Source: Uloborus plumipes (taxonomy: Eukaryota; Arthropoda; Arachnida; Araneae; Uloboridae). From it: DNA of 64,000 nucleotides. The notes under the pieces were generated by a model that saw only the letters and a list, made by a program, of their open reading frames with translations, was not told where the DNA came from and did no database searches. Below, in pieces: positions 8,716-23,700 of the stretch. A program made the translations under genes and the position numbers. The stretch covers positions 62,001 through 126,000 of the forward strand of contig JAXGGA010002202.1 in NCBI GenBank assembly GCA_038373865.1, given 5' to 3'. Positions within the stretch are counted from its first letter, which is position 1. Every line of letters starts with the position of its first letter.

Positions 8716-11700
8716 CTGAAAAACAAACTCAAGAATATTAAAATTGCTAAGCTAACAATACAATAGCATTAGAACCATGCATGATGGAAAGTAAATTTAA
8801 AATGATTTTTATACAAAAACAAATGATATGACCAAACAATAAACTACTAGCTAAAATAAATTTAGTACATCTTTTTTTTTCATGTCCATCAGATAATTGG
8901 ATACGTTTGACTAAAAACATTTTTAAATTTGTAGAAAATGCTAAAAATAGAACTCTCTATTATTAGAAAAACAATAATTCATAAATAAATAACAATGTAA
9001 GCACTATCGGTAAAATTAAAAAATAACATTTTAAAAACATATTTCTGGAGTACCTGAATAAGGTTACATTAAACCTTAAACCTTGGATTTTATCAGTACA
9101 GTCAAGCTCGTTTACAGAGAAATCACTATAAATTTTTTGTCATAAATACAAATGGGACGATCAGAAACAGGCTTTGGGCCCAGTTAGGCTGATTCTAGTC
9201 AATTTACAGCCCCCAAATGAAGAACAATGGCTCTCTAAAAGCAATCTACTCCCTTCTTCATAACATTTTCTTGTGGTAAGTTTTTCCAAGTGCCCACAAC
9301 CCCAAGCGCAATAGTATTTTTTTGTCTACTTTTCAGGAAGCTTGAAATTTAAATGGCTTAAAATAGCAACTCATTGTCCTGTTATCCATGCAAAAATTTA
9401 GGCGTTTAACATCTTTCATTTTGTTGAATTTAAACAACTAAATTATGCTCCTTCTAATTCTATTGTTTGAAGCCATACATATTGAGGCAATTAAGTCTGA
9501 TATCATAATCTAAACCTAAAAGTTGCCCTTACTAACCTAGTAGCCTCCTTTGAACCCTTTCTAAATAAGAAATATCTTTTGCATGTTGGTAATTTTGTTG
9601 GCAAGAAGGTATTTTTACCAGAACAGTGGAAAAAACCATGGTAAAAACGGAAAAACCAGAAAAAATGGCAAACTACCAATCACAAATACAGTTGCATTGA
9701 CTTCTGTTTATTAAAGAGTAGTAATGACATAAATATTAAACTATATAAATATTTTAATTATCATTTTTATTATTGATTATATTAATTGAAAAACATCATG
9801 TAATAGTAATTGCAAGTGACTTTAAATCTCCGCTAGAAATATTTAATATTTCTAACACTCCAATTCTCTTAATACGCAATTTATAACTTTGAGATTAATA
9901 AATTTATCAATAATTGGGAAATTGTTTAGAATTTTTTTCCTGATTCCATTATGATTACTAAGCAATTTAATTTTGATGGAAGCTTGGAAGCAGAATTTCT
10001 CTTAGAATTCCGGGACGCAAATTGATAAGCACAAAATACTGAAATGAACTGATTATGAAATCTAAATCAGCACTGAGAGATGATTAAAATTAAGATTATA
10101 AACTTAAAAATACAAGTACATGCTACGTGTGGATTATATACCAAAAAATACGGTACAACCCTTTGATTGCTGAAATTAAAGACTTTTTTTTCTTAAAATT
10201 TTTTAGCTTTTTTCCTTCTCAACTAAGAAATAGTACAGTTGGGTTATATTTTTTTTTAGTGATGCAACTGTAAATTATTAAAATTTTTTCACTTGTCAGT
10301 AAGTTGTAAGTCAAAATTCTATTTCTGTCAGGTGCAAAAAAACTACGTTTTTTTCCCACTCGGAACAAAAACTTGACAATCCTGACTTGAGATAGAAAGA
10401 CCAAAACTGAACAGATCACTCCAAATGAGGTCTTAGCAAACTTTTGTATAAAAACAGAAGAGCATTCTAGAATTGTTTGAAACATATGGATTGAGAAACC
10501 CAAGCATTCTATTTGCTTTGTTACTTGCTATGTTGAACTATGACAACTAGCTCAATTATTTTCAGCCTGACTAATGACAATGTTGACTAAACTTGGCATC
10601 CTGACTTATTAGGACACCCAGATCAATTATTTTCTGCTTGACTAATGACTAAACCTTATATAAATCAATGTTTCTCAACTTCTATTGACTCACACTCTGG
10701 TAAGAGCTTTTGAAAAAAAAAAAAAATCATGGATCAGTGAGTTTTTTTCTTTTCTTTCTATTGGAAAAAAACTTTCCACTTGCCGATCATTTAAAAACAT
10801 TGTGCTTTTTTTTAAAACGAAGTAGCCAGATTTTCCCCCTTGTCTTTTCTTTTGTAACGATGAAAAAATGCTGTATATTTTCTTTTTGAACCTCAAATTC
10901 GGTGTACTGTCTCTTTCATATTGGCAGTCTGCTAAAGCCTCACCTCTTGGTGCTTCACCTCTCAGGGAGCTGCAGGACATGGTGGCGAGGAAGCACATAC
11001 ACATGATCGTCTACACACACACACATGGTAATGCACATGCCTACATACACACTGCAAATCACACGTTTACACACACACATACCATAATTCATCATTGCGA
11101 AAAATATAATTTGAATTAGAAATGTCAAAATTCAAATTAATTTTTTTTGTTTTGTTTTTTCTTAATTTTTATTTTGCAAAAAAAGACTTTTGACTTACAG
11201 ACCGTTAAGCACTCGTGAAAATTTGTGCAAATGGCTGAGGTTTTTCGCACTTTTTCACAACAAAATAGAAAATTAATAAATATATAAATAAAACTTTACT
11301 TGGTATTAAAGAACTGTAACAAAAAGTAGGTAAATGTTAAGAATAAGATAAATAATCATTCTAAGAATTATACACAAATAATAAACATTGCTGAAAAACC
11401 ATAGAAAGCTGCTACATAAATACAGACAGCAAATGTTTATGTACCATGATGCAAATGTTTTGAACAAAGGTTCACTAATTACGAGCATAAAAAGAACAAA
11501 AATGCACAATAATGCATGCAATATACACTTGTATATTGCATGTAGTTCTACCTCAGCCTTGGCTGAAGGGCAGTAACTTACAGCACAATATTTAAAACAA
11601 ATCATTATGAGTAAGGTTGGCAATAGGGATGCACCGATAAGCAAATTGGCCGATTACCGATTAATCGGCAGTTGAAAATCGGCCGATTAATTGGCTGAGC

Positions 11701-14700
11701 CGATTAATGGTGAAGATGATTGTTTTCAATTTTACCATCACTGTTTTTTCTCTCTTATACAATTCGAAGTTAAAAATAACAAGTAATTTATTTCCAAGAG
11801 AAGATTTTTTTCCATTTTCGTAGTTTTCACAAAATAATTTCAATATTTTATCAAATATCTTAGAACCAATTTTCATATTATTGTCGTTAGAGTTATTTTA
11901 ATTGGACATAAAAATTAAAAAAAAAGGGGAAGGGGGAGTCTCTGGTGAGCACTCCAATTTAGGAGTACTTTTAATTCATACTTTTTAATAATTAGTAGCC
12001 TTTAATTCAATACTTTTATTCTTTGAAAATTAGAGGTTATCTAAAAGCACTGTGCTAAGAGAAAACTCTCGCCACATGAAAAATATTACTACATTGTCTA
12101 TATATATTTATTAAAAGTAGGATAATTAATTAAAAAAAACTTTATATCAACTGTTAGGATTATTATTACTGTTAATAAAATTATTCATTATAGTTTCTTA
12201 GTAAAGGTATACTTTAAAGAATAATATTTGAAAAATATTTTTTCCGCCGATTAATCGGTTAAATTTTTCCGATTATTAATAATCGGCAAAGTGGCCGATT
12301 AATCGGTGCATCCCTAGTTGGCAATAACGGACGTAGAATTTTCTTTATTTACTTTGACATTATATGTACCTAATCAGGATTTAGCGCCATCTGTTCAACA
12401 TTTTTGATGCCATCTATTTGTTTAGCATCATCCAAAATCAAGTTTTCGTATTTTGCCAATAGTAGCAATAAATATCACATGGCTTACAAAGAAAATAATA
12501 TGAATAAGTGCTAACTGCTAATATATAGCACACTTGTTTTCTGGCATCAAAATGGCTTAACCAGACTGAGAATGTCCTGTGAATCCCTAATGACGTTTTA
12601 AATTTTCTTTATAGATTTAATACAAAAAGGAATGATTTAACCTAGCTTAGTAAGTATAAAACTTTTTCATATAGCTCTTATTATATTTTTTATTACTTAT
12701 GTAAAACATGTAATTCATCACCCTTTACATTTTTTAGACTCATTACAGGATTATATCTTCAAACGCAAATATGATCATGCTATTATGTTTTAAATCACAT
12801 ACGTGGCAACCTTTGACGAAAAAAAAAACAGATTTCACTAGACGACTGACAAGTGACATGCCAACATGATTTACTTTAAGATTATTATGTTATGCTTTTA
12901 AACGTCATGATTATTATAGTTAAAATGAAATAGGATTTGTTTTATTTTATGATTTTTATTTATTTATTTTATGTAAGCTAATTAGTAAATAGTAGATATA
13001 GAAATACAAAAATTTAAAGCACGTTTGTTTTAAATTTAGAACATACCCCACCAAAGAAAATAACAATTCAATGAAAATCAATAAAAAAGAAATCAACAAA
13101 TAAAATAAAAAATTAACAAATAATTAGAAAGATAGAGAATAAATTAAGTGGATATGTGATAGTTTTTATTAAAATAACGTCCAACTTCCAATATAATTGA
13201 AATATTTACAAGATGCAAAAGGATTGAAATCTAAAATCCTAGATGCAATTTTCGGCGAATCAAGTGCTTTGTTGAGCATGCACGAGTAGAAAGTTTCAAA
13301 AAATGAGCTACAGTAAAATGGGCGCCATCTGTTGAGAAGAAAGGAAAACTCTTTGATGATTGATTGAAGAAACATTGATAAATTTAAGGGTTTTTTTTAA
13401 TGAGTTAAAAGAGTTAGTTTTAAAAAATGTTAGAAAAATGTTAAAAAACTGGAAACCGGGAGACAAGGGTAAAAAACGGGAGTTTCTCGTTAAAAATAGT
13501 AGAGTTGGCCCGAATGAAATCAATAAAATATGTGCATATTATTTCAATGAGAAGAACACATTTTACTCCATAACTCTTGATGTCTATTATGTTAGAAGCA
13601 ATTAAATAGGTTTAAATACTTACCCAATCACAAATTTTTGATAAATTTTTAGCACTTTTTGAACTAATAAATTGAGCTCCTAACACATAAATGCATCAAA
13701 TTTGATCATTTCCCTACTTAAATGAGGTACTTTATTATTCTAAATCATTTTTTCTTCTAAGCTTCAACTTAGTTTTTCTCTTTATTTTTCTATTTTTTAC
13801 TCCAGTAGTTTATTTCCCAAAAGTAGTGAGTTAGTGACTACATTTCAAAAAAGTAGTTGTAATTGAATAGATTTGTATTAAAGTAGTTGAAGCAAACTAC
13901 AAAAAAATGCAGTTTTTCCGATCAATTATTTATTTGGGTATTGTTTTCGACGTAAAACTGAACTGGAAGCAACTGGTCTCAAACATCATTAAAAACATTA
14001 CTATATAGCCTGCTTTACTAAGGGGTTAGTTTAAAAAAATGGGAGAAAGTGGTAAAATCACTGACCTGTTAATCCATGTTATTTTGTAAGAGTAAAACAG
14101 GGCATTACACAAGAAGCTTTAATAATGGCTCTCTACTCATCAATTCAACTAATCTTTGACTATGGTGCTGAGGTTTTAATTACTGCCTCTGAAAGTACTT
14201 TGTCCAGATTTGATATTACTCAAAGCAATGTCCCCAGACTAATATCCAGGGGATATTTTTAAAGAATTATCCTTGCAATGGAATTACAGACTGGTATTAT
14301 TTCTTTAAATGATAGATGACTATGTGTGTCTGGTTCTCTGAAAAAGAATATTGAGCAAAGAAGGCTTTTAGACTAAATATTGTACTGCTCCAAGACAAAA
14401 ATATAACTTCTTTTTTTTTCAATCAGAGTTCCAAAAAATACAGATCTTGAAAACATTCCAAGGAGCAGAAGTCTTTACTTAAGATATACTATCTGACTGG
14501 GTGTGATAAAATGTGCAGCTAATGTTTTACAGAAATATGACCCAAATAGGATGAAAAATACTGAAACTACATGGCTTTGCGAACAAAAACAGCATAGTTT
14601 GTATATTACAATTACAAGTTCACCCATGGGCTTATAATTATATATAGCTAACTATTTTAATTGGATGCATGAACCTAACTTGTAGAAGCTGAAATAAGCC

Positions 14701-17700
14701 AGCAATGCTCCTTTTTTACTGAATTCAGTAAAAACACTGAAAAATCACATGCTCGTTTTCATGATATTGTTCTTCCTTTCTAGAAAGATATTCTCTAGCA
14801 GAACTGAAAATAACTGCTCTTGCCAAAATCTATGAAAGGTACCCTGCTGATAGATGGGTACACATTTACATTGATGGGTTGGCTGAGTAAACTTGTGGAA
14901 GTATCTTGAAGTGTTTTCAAATAAAAAAAACTTAGAGTTTGAACTCTGACAATTTCAATGCAGAAAACTTAGCAATTTATCTGGTTGTTCAAAAGATTAT
15001 ACAGATGCATAGTGACAAATTAGTGATCTTCATTGGCATACAGGCTGTAATCCAGGGTTTTTCGTCCTATGTCCTGCTCCCTACCAATATCGAATTCTAG
15101 TGTAAGCACATCAATGTTCCCCTAATTTCTGGAGAGGCGAACACTGTAGAATGGATTCCTAGTCATATTGGCAAATGGGGTAGTGAAAATACAGACAATC
15201 TTTCAAAATAGGCTTCTCTCTTGACGCTTCTTGTGACCCCTGCCAATCAGTAAAACATTAAACTTTTGCTCAAGCAAAAAAACTTGTGAGCACTATGCAA
15301 GCACCAATGGGGAAACAAAGTCTTTTCAAATCTTGGGAGAACGCTTTTTCATCTTCAGACTTCATAGTGGCTTTGAAAAAAGACCAGGACACAATATTAC
15401 AAAAATATCAGGACATAATAAGGACACTTAATATTTTTTCTATGTGTGTGATTAGTAACAACATCTTCCCTCAGGTGGACGAGGCAACAAATTCAGTTAA
15501 AACGTAAAACAAAAGGTTAAGAAAAGGATTCATAAAAAATACACATATATTTACAGCTACTGTTCCAGCTCTGATTTTAACTTAAAAAAAATCTACTGTT
15601 ACAAAAATAGGCTGTTGTGTGCAAACTAATGTAGAGCAGGAAAGCATCTCAATGCTTCAATTAAAGAACACCAAACATAAACGCTCATTGATTAGCAGAA
15701 GCTATTAGAAAAATTTTGGCAAATACAAAACATATATAAGTGCTTTTTTTAAAATGTTTAATTACCTTGAAGACATAGTAAATTTTGTTTTTTTTTAATA
15801 AAGACATAGAAATTTTGACTTATTTTGGCTTTGAACTACATCATATGCTAACAAGGTGGCAGTTCTTTGCACAAAAAATAAAGAAAAAAATTGAATAGCA
15901 TAAAAAAGATACAGAGCTGAAATGTGCAAATTTTGATCCACATAGCCATAGCCACATCAAATATATTTGCTCTGTAAGAGGATGTGTGCATGCAATTGCG
16001 ACAAAGTTAAGCATTTCTTCCAAATACAAATTTGTATTTCAAACATTTCTGGAGTTGACTTATAATAAGTTGCACCACTCCTCGACATTCAGTTTTGCAT
16101 TATACACTATTGCAGCACAAACTGTAGCAGGCATCAAAATCAAGAAAAAAAAATTACTTTATATTAAACACAAATAAAAAATAAAACAATTAACTCTTAA
16201 AGTCAAGAATTTTCTTAGATGCAATTTACTACCAGCAGCTTTCAGAAAATATAAAATTAAATCATTAAAATAACAGATTACATTAATTGATTCAGCATAG
16301 TATAGAGAAAATTACTTCCAACTTTCAAAATAATATGCAACATTTTTTGAATGCCGCAGTATTGAGGTCTTAATCACAGCATGCAATTTTTGGGTGAGCA
16401 CAGGTTCTAATTGGTTTTACTTCTGGTGCAGAATTAGCACTAGCAATATTCCAGAAAGATTTGGTGGGCAGTTTTTGGAAAAAATTGGGATATCAGGGCA
16501 AAAAGATAAAAATCAAAACAAAATATATTTAATTAGGAATATCAGGAAGCCAACTATGAACCCTGCATCTTGTATTCCTAGGAAACTCCTTGCACAGGGT
16601 TCATACTCAATTTTCAAAACAAAATAAAGAAGTTGTGGAGAAGTAAAATAAGATTTTGAAGGACTACAGTACAGAAACTTTTATCCGGTAACCAAAAAAA
16701 CAGGAAATCAGTAAACATGCAAATTTTTGCTGATTTTCCCGCAATTTTTTTAAACGTGCATTTTCGGCATTTTTTTTAAAAAGGAAGTTTTTTTTTTAAA
16801 TACCTAAATGAATATGAACCGTTTTTTTTATAAATACCATATTAATCGCAGATAGCTCAATTTTTTTTAACAAAAAATAAATTCAAAGCTAAATTTGAAG
16901 GGTCATCTTGCACAAAGAGCAAAATTCGTAATAATCAAAATAATAATAAAAAAAATGTTCGATACTTTTCCATTCAGAATATGCCTACTCGGTTTTGCTT
17001 ATAGAAATATTTTGAAGTTCAATTTCTCAAAATGCAGTTGTAAGCCATCTATGGTGACATCAGTGGAAAGAATGAGATATGGAACACTCCTCAGGAGTTT
17101 TTGAAATTAAATTCTTCCAACTGAATTTTAGACTACATCTTTGCTGTTGTTAGGGAAAGGGAAGATTTGGAGATGTAATGGGAGTTGCAATCAAGGGCGG
17201 ATCTAGAACTTGTTCAAGGGAGGGGCGGTTGACTTTTATTATTGATTTTTACTATATATAATGGTTCGTAAATATTGACCACATAGTTTCGGACTTCAAT
17301 TTCGAAACATTTTGGGGGAAAGCCCAAATTTCTTTAATTCAACATCATTATCACTCGTCTAACATTAAGTTTTTTGAGCTTCAACGTTGAAAATATACTG
17401 GGTGAGAGTCCCTCGAGGGAGGGGCGATCGCCCCCATCGCCCCTCCCTTGTATCCGCCACTGCCCTGATAGCACAGTGACCAAAATGTGACGCTTTTGTG
17501 ACCCGTGACGCTCGTCACAAGCGCAGTCGCAACCAAGTCACCGCGACTTACGAATGTCCGACCGCGGTGACGTCACAATGAGACTTTACAGTGACGGCGC
17601 ATGACGACCCAATTGCAACCGAGGTCACCTAGTGACGGTTTGGCGACCTCACATCGCAGTCACAGCGACCGATGTGACCAGTCAGTGACCTGTGTGTGAA

Positions 17701-20700
17701 GTTGCGGCGGCGTCACAGTGCGACTTCACAGTGACGGCGCCCGACGACCTGTCATAAAATATTTTTTTTAATTTTGAAAAAAATAAAAGAGTCTTTTACT
17801 GACATCAGAAATCACTGATATAAGAACCTGGATTGAATCAACATACTTTCCGCCAACCGTTACGCTGCGAAACCCATTGTCCCACGCCTGGAATCGAACC
17901 CGGGTCGTCTGGATGCAAGCCAAGAATTCTAACCACTATACTAGACGAGAGTTACAAGAGGAAACTCAAAAAGTAAAGAGCTGCTGAAGGTCACATTGTG
18001 GTCACAAAGTGAGTCACAGCCACGTCGATGTGACAATTTTAAGTCACAATGCGACTTTACCACGACGTCAGAGAAAAGTCCCACTTGCGTCTTCAGGCGT
18101 TGCTAATGCAATGCTTTTGTGACCCTCGCATGCGTCACAAGTGAAGTCGCAACCAAGTTACATACGAATGTCAGCAACGGCGACTTCACAATGCGACTTT
18201 ACAGTGACAACGCCTGACGACCGAATTGCAACTTAGGTCTCCCAGTGACGGTTTAGCGACCTCACATCACAGTCACAGCGACCGATGCGACCAGTCAGTG
18301 ACGTACGCGTGACGTCGCGGCAGCGTCACAGTGCGACTTCACAGTGACGGCACCTGAGGACTTCTCCGCCTTGTGACTTCTCCGCGAGCTGACACTCGTA
18401 AGTTGCTGCCACATCTTTGTGACTTCGCTTGTGAGGTATCACAAAAGCATCTTATTTTGGTCACTGTGCAATTCGTAGTCACATCCCCGTTTTTTGCGCC
18501 CTTTTTAAATCGCAATAATGCTTTGAAGAATTTCATTTAAAAGTCACAAATAAGGCGCAAAACCAGCACTAAGTGACATCGACTGCCTTCGTGCTACCAG
18601 GCGTCGTCACTGCACTTGTGATGTCGCCGCGAATTTTCATTCGTAAGTTGCAGCCACCTCTTTGGGACTTTACTTGTGACGTACCCGAGTCACAAAAGCG
18701 TCTTATTTTTGTCACTGTGCTATTCATAATCACACCCCGTTTTCGCATCTGCTGTAAATCACTACAGGGCTTTACAGCGACGTCATTTAAAGGTCACAAG
18801 TAAGTAAAGAAATTTGATAGTGACAATGATGAGAAGCCGCATAACCGATACAAACTGATCGCATCACTATCAAAACGTCGCATCAAATACACAATTACAC
18901 GACAACGGTTTCCGTGACTGTGTCATGTTGTCACGGAATAGTCACAAATTGCCCAAAATTGCATTGACGTTGTAAGGGCCGTCACTGCAATTTTGACGTC
19001 ATCACGGATTGACATTCGCAAGTGGTTGTCACTTGGTCGCTTTTGTTACTGCTGTCTGTTAGAAAGTGATTGAGGCTGTTAGAAAGTGATTGAGGCTCTT
19101 AAAAATTTTTTTTGACTGATTTTGTAACGTAAAATTATTAATTCGGTATTATTAATTCGGTCTTCAATCGGTAAAAAAATATTTTAATGAAAATTGACAT
19201 TAAGGTCACAATGTGACGTCTCCAAAACATTACATTGTGACCGGTCACAATTCAGCTGTCACAGCGACGTTGTAGTGAAGTCACACGTAAATGTCGCAAA
19301 CGAGTCACAATGTGACTTTTGTGCGTCGTCACAATTGAGTCACGGTGTGACTGTGACGCTTGTGACTCGCAGTGACGTCACTGTGACTTATCCGTGACAC
19401 ATTGTGCTATTAGGGTGTTTGCAATATGTTGTAATTGGAAAAAAGCAAGAAAATTGATATACTTTGAATGACTAATAAAGAAACATTATTTAGTGTTAAA
19501 CTGAAAAGTTTTGGAAGACTGAGTTTTGAAGAAGAGTTTTGAAGAAGTTCGCACCAAAATGTAGGAGTTTGAAGGGCCCTTTAACAAAATTTCCTAAATG
19601 AAGGAGTATTGGAGGAGTTTTAAAGGAGCGTACAAACTCTATTACAGCTATTGGCATCTCTTCTTTTACTTGTTGACAATACATGTCTCTTTTCAGACTC
19701 ATTTACATCGCTTTAGACTGATGGACCCTCTTAGCTGCATTTTGTGTGATGAGAGAGTTGACATGAATGACTGACAGGTACCTCTGGGACTGCCCTGCTC
19801 TCTCAGTATGGCCACAATTCTGTTTTCAAGATGCTCTTTGCTCATGGAGATACTTCATATTTGTACTGAACTGGAAGACATTGTATGCTCTAAAGGGCAT
19901 ATAAGCAATTTCTGCCCCCTTTCAACCATTTTGAAGGATATAAAAACAAAAATTGTTTTTTGATAACTGGTGTTTAGTTTGTATGTACTATTTTTAAAGT
20001 AAATTACAAAATTCTAGGATAATACAGATACATTTAAATCTTTTTCAAGCTTTTTAGGTACTAGAAAATAAAACTCATATTTCAAGCTGTTTTCAAGGCT
20101 TTTTAAAAGCATACAAACCTTAGTTCATATGCTGTTGTCTCAGGCATAAAAACGGAAAAAAGTAGTCAAATTGTGTACTTTTTACATATAATACGTAAGA
20201 GTTGTCTGTAATGGATATTTGTTACTGGTGAGGTTTTTTTTCAGCCATTAAAACCATAAATAATTGCACATGAAATAGTTTTTTATATTTGACAAATTTT
20301 TATAATGGAATACACGAACAGTTGTACGATACAATCAAAATTGGTACATTTTAAGAAAAATTATACTAACGGGGGGGGGGGGGGCGGCAACTCTGTATTG
20401 TTAAAAAAGTACTCAAGAAATGGAATTAAGCATAATAAATGTCAAGTTGATGGTAAAATAATTCTTCTGAAAAGAATTTGTTAAGAGCATTCAACACAAT
20501 CCTATTTTATCACTACTTCTTACTGAACTAAATCATCACAGCTTACCAACAGAGCTTGATCGAGGAGTACACCATTTTAAAGTTACAGTCTCATAAATTT
20601 GTCCTTCCTTAACAGCAGTTATGTGGACACCTTCTGCATTTACAACACCTAAAATGAAAATAAAAGTGCGTTATGAAACAAATATATGAGGGCTGACGTA

Positions 20701-23700
20701 AAAGATTGAAAGAAATTGATACATTTATCAGGGGTTCATTGAAAAATTTTCCAGAACTAAAATGAGAACCAAATCCTGAATTGTGATTGGTAATTTTTTC
20801 CAGAAAAGCAGTACCAGAATGGTGTTCTTTTGCGTTCTGGCATCAAATTACCCCTGATATATATATATTTTAATCTCACCAGTTTTAAAAATTTCAGTAT
20901 GTGCTGCAGCTGGATGTAATAATTCCACATCATAATTGGCAGAAGAACTAGCATTTTGCTCTTCCTGTAATGAGTTTCAAAATTCAATTATTTTAAAGAG
21001 GATATTTGAAATGTACATAAAAATTTGGATGTTACATGCATTGAAAATCAACTAATAGCCATCCGATCCCACGTATATATACTTGTTCTTTTGACAAATC
21101 CCTTAATGCTTTAGAAATATAACAAAAACTTTTTTACATTCTAGAAAAATGATAAAAAATGAGAGTAAACTAAAATTAACCAGTTGTCTCTCGAATAAGA
21201 TTGGAACACCCCTTAGGACTAGATCATGTTCGAGTAACGCTGGGAATCAGCAATTTGATTGTCTTAGATATGCAACTTGTTTTTTACTAACTTATGGCTT
21301 TTGAGTCCAAAAAAGATCTTTGTCTTACTTTTCTACATCAAGTTTTAAGCTAAATAACCCATAGATCTTAAAAGGAATAGATGAGCCTTTCTCCCCAGCG
21401 CAGTGTAATTTGCGGGGTCAACATGATTCTTCCGAAAGTCACGTGATCATGGGACTTCATTTCTCCCTCCTCTCGGATAACAATGCGAAGCGTCGTTTAA
21501 ATACTAGTGTTGTCTGAAGATATTTGACTTTCTGAACAACAGAAATATTTCTGCCAAAGGTAACAAACGTCCCCTGCAGAGTCAAACTTCAGAGCATTTT
21601 GAAAAAATTACTGTAGATGCGGAGCCTTATATTAGGTCACTAAAAACAAGCGATGGAAAATTTGTTTCTGAAAATCCGCTAAAAACTGGGTTTTTAAGTT
21701 TCTTAATTTCAATAAATACTGGGAAGATTTAAAATAAAAACAATGTAAGGGTGCAAATTCTAGTTCTTCGTTGCGTAATGACCAATAGGCTTTCTCCGGA
21801 TTGAAAAGTTTTTCACTGCGATAAGATTGTGAAAGGGCTTCAACAATAATTTGACCGTCAGGCAATTTCGAAGTGCCTACAAAAAGTTATTAATTCATGC
21901 TGAAGTTAAAGACTTTAGTTTTTCGAGCTACGTTGATTTTAACAAAAAGTAACGGGTAAATTTTAAGCATAACAAAAATTTAGAAGAATGCAACATTTAT
22001 TCCAATTCCCTTGATGACTATTAAAAAAATTCAGAAATCATCTCCATTAACATGACACAATTTCATTATGATTTGACACAATTCGTTTATGATGTTTCTG
22101 ACTACATTGTTGGATTTGTTGTTTGTAAAGTGCTCTCTCTTGTGAAATGCGGCTACTGTAACGTAGAGTTAACTACAACATAGACCAAAAAACAGGCCTA
22201 GTAAAATTTAAGAATTTTGGGAAAAATTCAAGTAACGGTCGATTCCAACCATCAAGAGTGCAAGAGGTGTGGTACATTTGTGCAGAACTGAAAGTGTTTT
22301 TCAAAAATGTGAAAAAGTTTTGGGAATAAAATATAAAAATATAATGTTACTCATGTTCACAAGAGTTACGGGAAAGATCTTCGACCTCCGTTTTTATAAA
22401 TTTTAATGAGCATATGCTTGAAACAGAAGCAGCTTTGATAATGACATTAATAAGCTAATAATATTAATCGTTATAAAATATTTAAACATTGGAATGTATC
22501 ACGCTGTTGATTCACCAAATTAAATTAATTCACAAAGTCACTTAGGAGACTGACAAAATTAATATTGTTTATGGGACAATAATCACTAGTTTTCTAAACG
22601 TTTAGGTTTAAATAGTAAGACTTTTTATACTTTGTGGGATGAAAAAAAAGCGAGTATTTGAGGAGAAAAGTCAAACTACCATTCATGTATTTTAAGATTA
22701 TGCTGAAAAGTAACAGATAAATTTATTTTCTGAGTACTTTTAAATAAAAAAAAATATTGAAGTTGTCTAAAAATCACAAGCAAAACAAAGTTATTGTTTC
22801 ATTAATATATAGTTAGAGCCTACAGTAGATGAATTTTTTGGAGGGGGGGGGTGCAAAGGGGTCTATGCCCCTCCCACAGGAAAAAAAAAAAACATTTCAT
22901 TATGCCACTATTTCTAACTTATTTCTTCAAAGTAAAATTTTTTGAACTGTATTTCTTTCTTGTAGACTATTAAAAAAAATGTTGAGGGGAGAAGTCAAAC
23001 TACCACTCGTGTAATTTAAAGCTAGGCTGATAAGTAAGAAATTTTTTCCGGAGTACTTTTAAACGAAAATGTATTGAAGTTGTCGAAAAATCACTAACAA
23101 AACAAAGTTTTTTTTCCCATTAATATGTAGTTGGGGTCTTCTACAGTAGCGGATTTTTTTTTTTTTTTTTTGAGGGGAGTGGGAGAAGTTGAGGAACCTG
23201 TCCCCCTCCCCCCAAAAAAATCTTCATAAAGAACAATAAATGGATCTATCAATAAAAGGAAAAATGGAGTCATTTTACTTTTTGGTGCTCCTCCTAAAAA
23301 CAGTTCCTGTATTCATACCTTAGTGCATAACAGCTGCAAATGTTACTTGATTGAAGGAAATTATGTATATTTCAGAGTATTTACATTTGTATTTCAAACT
23401 TCATTTATGATTTTACACGTAGTTTTATGCAAAATTGTTGTAGTGACTTCAAAAGTTGTGAAAAATAATGCATTGAATCCATTTCTCTGTATTAAAAAAA
23501 GGAAAGAAAAAAAATTTGAATTAAACGAAAATTTGGAAGATTTATCATACTTAAAATTTTTCTTCTATATTAAACATTGAAGGCTTCTGTTTCCAAAAAT
23601 ATTTAAAACACTTATTGAAAGTTTTAATAGCTTATGCATCTGCTTCAAAAAGTTAAAATGGAAAACTGTCTAATGCTTTTATTTCCTTTTTATCGTTCAA

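Noticed and set aside
13360..13605. 81-codon open frame on the plus strand
   Set aside because: Lys/Asn-rich composition expected of AT-rich DNA. No splice context or family resemblance.
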